DNA of 64,000 bases from JASHPR01 sp963739645 (GTDB lineage: Bacteria; Actinomycetota; Actinomycetes; Streptosporangiales; Streptosporangiaceae): NCBI GenBank assembly GCA_963739645.1, contig CAVUBM010000056.1, positions 1-64,000 on the forward strand, read 5' to 3'. A program made the position numbers and the translations under genes. A model generated the notes under the pieces. It made no database searches, was not told where the DNA came from, and saw only the letters and a program-made list of their open reading frames with translations. Below are positions 57,320 to 64,000 of this stretch, piece after piece; positions within the stretch are counted from its first letter, which is position 1, and each line of letters opens with the position of its first letter.

Positions 57320-58259
57320 GCAGCCCGGCGGCGGCCAGCACCTCGTCCGTGGGCCGGGGGCTGGTCCGCACCCCGGCCGCGGCGCCCCGGGCCAGCGCCC
57401 GCCGGAGCGTGCCCCGGTCGCTGGACCGGGCGAACGTGCGGGCCCAGCGGCGCAGCGTCGAGCCGCCGTACAGGACGCGCTCGGCCGGGGCGAGCGCGGC
57501 CCGGCCGCGCAGCGTCCAGATCTTGTTCCTGACCTCGTAGAAGAATCGCTCCCCAGGGTCGACGTCGGTCGAGCCGAACGTCCGTGTCTTGTGCACCACC
57601 ACGCTGGCCGGGCAGAGCAGGCCGGCCTGGCCGCGCAGCAGCCGGGTGGTGAACTCGAAGTCGTCGTTCCACAGGAAGTAGTCGGCCTGTGGCAGACCGC
57701 GTTCCCGGCAGACCGCGCCGTCGACGAGGACCGAGACGAACGACGCCGAGCGGACCGGGACGCACCGCACCGCGCCGGCCGCCTGGCGCTCGGCCCGGGT
57801 GGCGAACGGCTTGGTCCGCGGGGTGTTCATCGGGTGCGCCCGCCCGTCGGTCCACAGCACGCGGCTGGCGACCAGGGCCGGGGGTCGCGGCGCGTAACCG
57901 GCCCGGGCCGCCAGCAGCGCGGCCAGCGCGCCCGGCTCGGGCACCGTGTCGTCGTCCATAAGCCAGACGAGATCGGCGCCGTCCGCCAGGGCCAGCGCCA
58001 GGCCGGCGGCGAACCCGCCCGCGCCGCCGGTGTTACGGGTGAGCCCGGCCAGCCGGACCGAGGGGTGCCTGGCCCGCACCTCGGCGGCGGTCCCGTCGGT
58101 CGAGGCGTTGTCGACCACGATCACCGTGTCCGGGGCCCGGGTCTGCGCCGTCACCGCGGCGAGCGACTCGAGCAGCAGGTCCCGCCGGTTGAAGGTGACG
58201 ACCACGGCCACCACCCGCGGGCGGTCTGGCGTGCCGGCCTGGCGGTCGCCCCTGGTCAC
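57246..58259 (-). CDS. Family 2 glycosyltransferase
   Basis: A 337-residue GT2 enzyme of GT-A fold: VVAVVVTFNRRDLLLESLAA, IVVDNASTDGTAAEVRARHP, GLTRNTGGAGGFAAGLALAL, the DXD-type DLVWLMDDDTVPEPGALAAL and the ED-like acceptor region YFLWNDDFEFTTRLLRGQAG. The nonvariable 'GGAGGF' and 'MDDD' motifs resemble GlfT-type and rhamnosyltransferases. GTG at 58259 nearly touches the stop of the sulfotransferase gene (58261). Cytoplasmic; it likely adds a sugar to an envelope polysaccharide. Confidence 0.88.
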   Translation of the reverse strand: MTRGDRQAGTPDRPRVVAVVVTFNRRDLLLESLAAVTAQTRAPDTVIVVDNASTDGTAAEVRARHPSVRLAGLTRNTGGAGGFAAGLALALADGADLVWLMDDDTVPEPGALAALLAARAGYAPRPPALVASRVLWTDGRAHPMNTPRTKPFATRAERQAAGAVRCVPVRSASFVSVLVDGAVCRERGLPQADYFLWNDDFEFTTRLLRGQAGLLCPASVVVHKTRTFGSTDVDPGERFFYEVRNKIWTLRGRAALAPAERVLYGGSTLRRWARTFARSSDRGTLRRALARGAAAGVRTSPRPTDEVLAAAGLPTWPPESSRTQVPAGPRGPASPPG

Positions 58260-58260
58260 G

Positions 58261-59562
58261 CTAGGAATGCTTTCCGGCCCGGTTGCGCTCCAGGGCCCGC
58301 CAGGCCAGGATCCGCAGCCGGCGCACGGCCACCGACCGGCTGCTCAGCTCGCGCACCGTGCGCTTCAGCCGGGGCGAGGCCGCGACCGTCGACTCCACCC
58401 GGCCGACCAGCCCGCGCTGCCCGGACCCCTGCGGCTTGGCCGCAGGGAACTCCTTGCGGTACTGGTTGACCACCAGCGCCGCGGCCGCGTCCACCGCGGC
58501 GGCGAGCACCTGCTCGGCGGGCTCGCTCTCGGGCCTGGTGGCCGCGGCCCCCGACGGGCGGGGGACAAGCTCGCCGAGATCGCCGACGATGTCGTACTTG
58601 GAGTCGGCCAGCCCGGCCACGAGCTGGTCCGCCAAGGCCCGGGCCCAGGCCTCCCGCTCCGGCGGCAGCACCAGGGGTCCGCTTCGCGGCCGTGCGGCCA
58701 GGGCCCGGTGCGCGACCGCCTCCTTCACGTTCCACATGTAGAACCAGTCGGGGACCTCGGCGGGGAGGGCCTGGTTCAGCCGGCGCAGGAACTCGATCTC
58801 GGGCAGGCCGAGCGACGCGTTCGGCCGGGCGCGGCTGAGGTCGACACGGCCGGGATCGACGCCGAGCAGGGACGCGAACCGCTGCCACAGCAGCGCGCCA
58901 TCCGACCCGCGCGGCGGCGTGATGATCACGTGCACCCGCTCCGGCGGCACGTGCCGGGACCACAGGTCGAGGATCGCCAGCGTGTCGTGCACTCGCCAGA
59001 ACCACCACTGGCGCCGGTCGTCCGAGACCGACTCACGGTCGATCACATCCCCGAGCCAGTCCTCCCAACCGCGCGTGTTGCGGTGCTTCACGGTCTCCTG
59101 CCACTCTGCGGGCAGCAGCGTGGCCATGTCACGCACGGTGAGCACGACGTGCACCTCGGCGGGCAGCAGCGACCGCACCGCCCGGTCGGCCTGCTCCGCG
59201 TCGGCGGCCGAGAACAGCTCGTGCGAGATCACCGCGGTCTTCGGCGCCTGCTGCGCCTGGCGGGCGAGGATCTCCCACTCGCCGGTCCAGGATCCCGCCG
59301 GGTCGCTGGCCAGCTTCGGCACGCCGCGCAGGTCCTGGCTGGCCCGGAAGTGGTCCTGCGGGTGATGACCGGGCAGTACCACGCCCTGCGCCGCCAGCTC
59401 GGCGCGGTTGCGCCACATGACCTGCTGCAGGGATGTCGTGCCGGTCTTGGGCTCGCCGATGTGCAGGAACACCTTCGGGGTGCCGCCTGCCGGTTCGCGC
59501 GCCGCGGGTTCCGGGTCCGGGTCGGGCGTAGGGCGGGACCCGGTGACGGCGTGCGCTGCCAT
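58261..59562 (-). CDS. Sulfotransferase-domain protein
   Basis: A 433-residue protein with the P-loop-like PAPS site KVFLHIGEPKTGTTSLQQVM near residue 30 (GEPKTGTTS is the 5'-phosphosulfate loop) and later VHVVLTVRDMATLLPAEWQE with the 3'-phosphate Arg. VHVIITPPRGSDGALLWQRF and LGLPEIEFLRRLNQALPAEV complete the domain. A C-terminal basic helix follows (RLKRTVRELSSRSVAVRRLR). I start it at ATG 59562 with GAGG 7 nt upstream. It could sulfate an envelope glycan or lipid made by the neighbouring transferases; this is inference. Confidence 0.82.
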   Translation of the reverse strand: MAAHAVTGSRPTPDPDPEPAAREPAGGTPKVFLHIGEPKTGTTSLQQVMWRNRAELAAQGVVLPGHHPQDHFRASQDLRGVPKLASDPAGSWTGEWEILARQAQQAPKTAVISHELFSAADAEQADRAVRSLLPAEVHVVLTVRDMATLLPAEWQETVKHRNTRGWEDWLGDVIDRESVSDDRRQWWFWRVHDTLAILDLWSRHVPPERVHVIITPPRGSDGALLWQRFASLLGVDPGRVDLSRARPNASLGLPEIEFLRRLNQALPAEVPDWFYMWNVKEAVAHRALAARPRSGPLVLPPEREAWARALADQLVAGLADSKYDIVGDLGELVPRPSGAAATRPESEPAEQVLAAAVDAAAALVVNQYRKEFPAAKPQGSGQRGLVGRVESTVAASPRLKRTVRELSSRSVAVRRLRILAWRALERNRAGKHS

Positions 59563-59837
59563 CCTGACACCTCGCGGATCGTGAGTATTGGCGCCTTGAC
59601 TCCAGTATCGGCCAGGCGTTCGGGAGGTCATCGCAACCGACAGTAATCGGTGAAACTAGCACACAAGAGGTGGCGCAGCTGGCTTCACCCAATAGTCTGT
59701 CTTCGTACAAGTCACGACAATGAGCAGGTCGTCAGGCCGGGGTCTGGTTCGCGTCTCGCCAGCCCGGGCTGCGCAGCCTCCGGTCCCCGTTCTGCCGTGG
59801 CGCATATTCCCCCCGCGATGGAAGGCGAGTTCTGCAT
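59563..59837. other. Intergenic region between the sulfotransferase and GT2 genes
   Basis: About 275 bp, lower GC than its surroundings at 59630-59720, and divergent promoters are expected here. No gene or repeat is evident. Confidence 0.4.
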
Positions 59838-60687
59838 ATGCACGAGCCCTTCTCCCTCCTGGTCTCGGTGTATGACGGCGACCGGCCTGACTACATCAAG
59901 CGGGCGCTGCGCAGCGCGGTCGACGACCAGACCGTGCGCCCGGACCAGGTGGTGATCGTGCGGGACGGGCCGGTCCGCGATGAGCTCGCCGCGTGCCTGG
60001 ACGAGATCCAGGCCTCCAGCCTGGTGCCGGTGACGTTCGTGCCGCTGCCGGCCAACGGCGGCCTCGGGCCCGCACTCGACCAGGGGCTGGCCGCGAGCTG
60101 GTTCGAGGTGATCGCTCGCATGGACGCGGACGACGTGGCCATGCCGCACCGCTTCGCGGTGGAGATGCCGCTCATGCAGGACGCGGATATCGTCGGGGCC
60201 GGGCTCCTGGAGTTCGTGGCGGATACCGACGACATCGTGGGGCAGCGGATACCGCCCACCGATCCGCGCCAGATCCGGCGCTACGCCCGGATGCACGACC
60301 CGTTCAACCACCCGACCGTGGTCTACCGGCGGGCCGCCGTGCTCGCGGCCGGGGGTTACGGTGACTTTCCGCTGATGGAAGACTACGCCCTGTTCGCGCA
60401 GGATGCTCGCGACCGGCGCCCGGGCGGTCAACGTGGCCGAGCCGCTGGTCTTCTACCGGGTCGGCGAGGAGGCGTTCAAGCGACGCGGCGGGACCGGCCT
60501 GTTCCGCTCCGAGCTGCGGCTGCAGCGGGAGTTCCTGCGCCAGCACTTCACCACGCCGGTCGAGTTCGTGCGCAACGTGCTGGTCCGCGGCGGGTACCGG
60601 CTGATCCCGTGGTGGTGCCGCCGCCTGCTGTACCGCCCGATGGTGGCGCACTTTACCGGGCACGACCCGGGCCGGGCTGCGTCATGA
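59838..60687 (+). CDS. Family 2 glycosyltransferase, one frameshift
   Basis: About 283 residues: FSLLVSVYDGDRPDYIKRAL, DQTVRPDQVVIVRDGPVRDE, the DXD in VIARMDADDVAMPHRFAVEM and FNHPTVVYRRAAVLAAGGYG with the ED pair FPLMEDYALFAQ. A one-base shift near 60400 is needed to continue with MLATGARAVNVAEPLVFYRV and LFRSELRLQREFLRQHFTTP. This resembles amylovoran/galactosyl-type GT2 enzymes. It is followed after 22 bp by the UDP-galactopyranose mutase gene, so it is likely part of the galactan operon. Confidence 0.82.
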
Positions 60688-60708
60688 GCCGCCGTCGCCG
60701 GTGAGCCA

Positions 60709-61885
60709 GTGAACGCCGACCTCGTCGTCGTCGGGTCCGGCTTCTTCGGGCTGACCGTCGCCGAACGCTGTGCCGACGACCTGGGCCTGAACGTGCTCGT
60801 GCTCGAACGCCGCCACCACATCGGCGGCAACGCCTACACCGAGGCGGAGCCGGAGACCGGGATCGAGATCCACCGCTACGGCGCGCACCTGTTCCACACC
60901 TCGAACACCCGGGTCTGGGAGTACGCCAACCGGTTCACCGCCTTCACCGGCTACCAGCACCGGGTGTTCTCGGTCTACAAGGGCCGGGTCTACCCGATGC
61001 CCATCAATCTGGGCACGATCTGCGAGTACTTCGGCCGGGTGATGACGCCGGACGAGGCCAGGGCGCTGGTCGCCGAGCAGTCGGCCGAGATCGAGACCGG
61101 CACCGCCGCCAACCTGGAGCAGCAGGCCGTGTCCCTTATCGGGCGTCCGCTCTACGAGGCGTTCATCCGGGGCTACACCGCCAAGCAGTGGCAGACCGAC
61201 CCGGTCGACCTGCCGCCGGAGATCATCACCCGGCTGCCGGTGCGGTACACGTTCAACAACCGCTACTTCAGCGACACCTACGAGGGGCTGCCGGCCGACG
61301 GCTACACCGCCTGGCTGGAACGCATGGCCGGCCACCCCAAGATCGAGGTACGGCTGAACACCGAGTTCGCGCGGCTGCGGTCCGACCTGATCGGGAACGT
61401 TCCTGTGGTGTACACCGGCCCGCTGGACGCGTACTTCGACTACGCCGCGGGCGATCTCGGCTGGCGCACCCTCGATTTCGACATGGAGGTCCTGGCTACC
61501 GGGGACTTCCAGGGAACGCCCGTGATGAACTATGCGGACGAGGACATACCGTTCACTCGCATCCACGAGTTCCGCCATTTCTACCCGGAGCGGGACTGGT
61601 ACCCGACAGACAGGACTGTGATCATGCGGGAGTACTCGCGCTTTGCCGAGCGCGGTGACGAGCCGTACTACCCGATCAACACGCGAGCAGGACCGGGCCC
61701 GGCTGCTGACCTACAGGGAGATGACCGAGGGCGAGCCCGACGTGCTGTTCGGCGGGCGCCTGGGCACGTACAAGTACCTGGACATGCACATGGCGATCGG
61801 GTCCGCGCTGAGCATGTACGACAACCGGCTGCGGCCGTTCTTCGCCGACCATGAGCCGCTCACCCGGCGAGAGGCCAGGACGTGA
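60709..61885 (+). CDS. glf: UDP-galactopyranose mutase, one frameshift
   Basis: A flavoenzyme of about 392 residues that interconverts UDP-galactopyranose and UDP-galactofuranose. It has the FAD motif LVVVGSGFFGLTVAERCADD, the Glf signature ERRHHIGGNAYTEAEPETGI followed by HRYGAHLFHTSNTRVWEYAN, FIRGYTAKQWQTDPVDLPPE, VVYTGPLDAYFDYAAGDLGW and PVMNYADEDIPFTRIHEFRH. A shift near 61680 leads to the end LGTYKYLDMHMAIGSALSMY. GTG at 60709. It supplies the donor for the GlfT2-like enzyme downstream. Confidence 0.92.
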
Positions 61886-61892
61886 CGACGCC

Positions 61893-63933
61893 ATGGCCGC
61901 GGGCCGGTCCCCGCGCGTGCTGCAGCGGGTCGTGTTTCCGGGTGATGACCTGGACGTGGTCCCGCTTTACGTGGAGACGAATATGGAGCGCGGCGCCTCC
62001 GAGCTCGCGGCCGAGATGGCCGCGGAGGAACTCACCGGGCGCAAGGTGACCGGCGGCACCTCGACCGGCGAGCGCGGCGGTCGGCGAGGCGCAGTCGAGC
62101 ATCCGCTTCGGCGCCGACGTGCCCGCCCACCTGATCGAGGAGGCCGGCCCGCGGCGCAGCGCGCGTGATCACCGCGCGGCTGCCGGGTCTCGTTCGCCAC
62201 CTACTTCAACGCGTTCCCGGCCAGCTACTGGCGCCGCTGGACCACCGTGGACGCGGTGACCCTGCGTATCCGCGTGGCCGGCGAGTCGAAGGTCATCCTG
62301 TACCGTTCGACGGCCCGGGGGCACAGCCACCCGGTCGAGACGATCAACGTCGAATCGGACTACGCGGAGACGATCGAGCGCGCGCTGCCGCTCGCCCCGT
62401 TCATCGACGGCGGCTGGTACTGGTTCGACATCGTGGCCGGGCCGCGCGGGACCACGCTGATCGAGGCGGACTGGCTGGCCCTGGCCGAGCCCTCGCCGCC
62501 TGGCCGGGTTCAGCCTCGGCATCACCGCGTTCGGCGCGCCCGACGATCTGGTCCAGAAGCTGCGGGTGCTCGGCGAGTCCAGCGACCTCCACCCGCAGCT
62601 CGACACCGTCTACGTGATCGACCAGTGCCCCAGGCGGATCAGCGACCACCCGGGCTTCCAGGACGCGGCCAAGAAGCTCGGCGACCGGGTGCAGGTGATC
62701 GAGCAGGCGAACCTGGGCGGGTCGGGCGGGTTCTCGCGGTCCATGGACGAGACCGTGCGGGCCGGCCAGAGCGACTACGTGCTGCTCAGCGACGACGACG
62801 TGGAGATCGATCCCGAGGGCATCCTGCGCGCCGTGACCTTCGCCGACCTGGCCCGCAAGCCGACGATCGTTGGCGGTCAGATGTTCAGCCGGTACGAGCG
62901 CTCGGTGCTGCACGCGTTCGCCGAGGCGGTCGCGCCGCACCGCTGGTGGTGGGGGAAGGCGCCGAACACCAAGAGCCGGCACGACTTCGGCCGTCGCAAC
63001 CTGCGCAATACCCCGTGGCTGCACCGCCGGGCCGACGGCGACTACAACGGCTGGTGGATGTGCCTGATCCCGGTCCGGGTGATCAAGGAACTCGGCCTCG
63101 CGATCCCGGTCTTCATCAAATGGGACGACGCCGAGTACGGGGTGCGGGCCCGCGACCGCGGCATCCCGACTGTATCGCTGCCCGGCGTGGCCTGCTGGCA
63201 GGCGCCGTGGACGGACAAGAACGACGCCCTCGACTGGAACGCCTACTACCACCTGCGCAACCGGTTGGTGGCCGCGCTGCTGCACTCGAAGGAGCCACGC
63301 GGCGGCCAGCTGGTCCCGGAAAGCCTGGAGCGGCAGCTGCAGGCCCTGCTCTCGATGCAGTACTCGACCGTCGCGCTGCGGGCCCTGGCCATCGAGGACG
63401 TGCTGAGCGGCCCGGCGCATATGCACGCCGAGATCGGCACCAAACTGGCCTGGCTCCGGGAGTTCCGGCTGCAGTACGCGGACGCGCAGGAAGCGTCCGA
63501 CATCGAGACCTTCCCGCCGCCCCGCAGGCGCGCGCCGGAGGCGGTGAAGGAGAACACCACCCCGACCAACCGGGTCAACCTGCTGACCAAGGCGCTGTCC
63601 GGCACCGCACATCAGTTCCGGTCCCCGCGGGCCGGGGCCAGGCAGCGGCCGCAGATGGCCCTGCCGAACCAGGACACGGGCTGGTGGGTGCTGACCCAGC
63701 TGGACAGCGCGCTGGTGTCGACGGCCGACGGCACGAACGCCTCCTGGTACCAGCGCGACCCGAAGCTGTTCCGCTCGCTGGGACGGCGCAGCGTCCTGCT
63801 GCACTGGCGGCTGCGCCGCAGGTGGGCCGCGCTGGCCGCGGAGTACCGCGCCGCGGCCCCCGACTTCACCTCGCCCGAGCGGTGGCGGGAAACCTTCGCG
63901 GGGTCGCTGTCCGGTCAGGATGACGTGACGTGA
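61893..63933 (+). CDS. GlfT2-like galactofuranosyltransferase, several frameshifts
   Basis: About 680 codons if three shifts (near 62085, 62180 and 62505) are corrected. The N-terminus is LQRVVFPGDDLDVVPLYVET; then come FATYFNAFPASYWRRWTTVD, ALPLAPFIDGGWYWFDIVAG and the GT2 core LDTVYVIDQCPRRISDHPGF, NLGGSGGFSRSMDETVRAGQ with the DDD motif YVLLSDDDVEIDPEGILRAV, and VFIKWDDAEYGVRARDRGIP with the WDDAEY acid. These match the mycobacterial polymerase GlfT2 (Rv3808c), which also lies beside glf. It polymerises galactofuranose at the cytoplasmic membrane face. ATG at 61893. Confidence 0.88.
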
Positions 63934-64000
63934 GCGCCACGCGGGCGCCGGCGGCCACGCCCGGTGGCACCGGCACGCCGGCCCGGCCTGGGGCCCGTCC
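63930..64000 (+). CDS. Start of a further gene, cut by the window end
   Basis: GTG at 63930 overlaps the GlfT2 stop as GTGA and opens an Ala/Pro/Gly-rich N-terminus (VSATRAPAATPGGTGTPARP). The coupling suggests a further galactan operon gene, but too little is visible to name it. Confidence 0.5.
   Translation, partial: MSATRAPAATPGGTGTPARPGAR

Noticed and set aside
63930..64000. Naming the last gene as a UbiA- or PAP2-type galactan gene by analogy to mycobacteria
   Set aside because: Only 23 low-complexity codons are visible; no domain can be seen.

Overview
The window is two unrelated pieces of bacterial DNA joined near 11,650. Positions 1 to about 11,650 are moderate-GC alphaproteobacterial sequence, most like Bradyrhizobium: VPGP-type C-terminal sorting motifs, an ABC_sub_bind-type remnant, IS66/IS256/IS3 debris and an Omp31-like porin fragment. 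From about 11,653 to the end the DNA is very GC-rich actinobacterial sequence from a soil-type actinomycete whose order I cannot fix: mycothiol-type maleylpyruvate isomerase family protein, PucR/IclR/GntR regulators, Tat-exported DMFA2-type protein, galactan genes. The join cuts two genes at once, an ABM-domain protein on the left and prolyl-tRNA synthetase on the right, so an assembly chimera is the simplest explanation.

Alphaproteobacterial part. A tyrosine integrase lies at 115-747 and a minus-strand cassette of small genes at 6,851-10,412 (AlpA-like regulator, two small proteins, DUF3102 protein, zinc-finger protein, primase/helicase C-terminus). Together they look like a decayed integrative or satellite-type island that ends in a truncated porin gene at 10,740. 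It is riddled with remnants: a frameshifted serine recombinase, an IS3 element cut by an IS256 remnant, an IS66 element lacking tnpC, and a substrate-binding-protein remnant. Two tandem units at 1,842-2,592 each pair a CRP-like box with a small double-glycine-type leader peptide gene, the second frameshifted.

Actinobacterial part. 11.6-18 kb: proS, an AsnC-aminotransferase operon, an orphan aldehyde dehydrogenase tail and a frameshifted FAD amine oxidase. 18-22.4 kb: sugar-acid operon (GntR, DHDPS-family lyase, IlvD/Edd dehydratase, uronate-dehydrogenase-like protein). 22.4-28.2 kb: PucR regulator, MmsA, SGNH hydrolase, omega-aminotransferase. 28.4-33 kb: redox and membrane proteins. 33-44.8 kb: a carbohydrate locus with GH114, GH4, an ABC sugar importer, Zn-ADH, SMP-30 lactonase, RidA, IclR and SDR; three copies of one 17-bp palindrome suggest a single IclR regulon. 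44.8-53.8 kb: XRE-TPR regulator, D-amino-acid aldolase/deaminase-like enzyme, GabT, amidohydrolase, MFS/GntR, PobA. 53.8-64 kb: envelope genes including two GT2 enzymes, a sulfotransferase, UDP-galactopyranose mutase and a GlfT2-like galactofuranosyltransferase.

The most unusual signal is a 26-bp repeat found twice, before the IlvD/Edd gene (19,652-19,758) and before the GH4 gene (36,271-36,375). Each unit carries its own Shine-Dalgarno sequence, start codon, a 9-residue peptide (MNTVPE-type) and a stop that overlaps the next start as ATGA. The last unit hands over exactly to the real gene. I know of no name for such minicistron arrays. Many actinobacterial genes need single-base frameshift corrections, which points to uncorrected long-read indels rather than gene decay.
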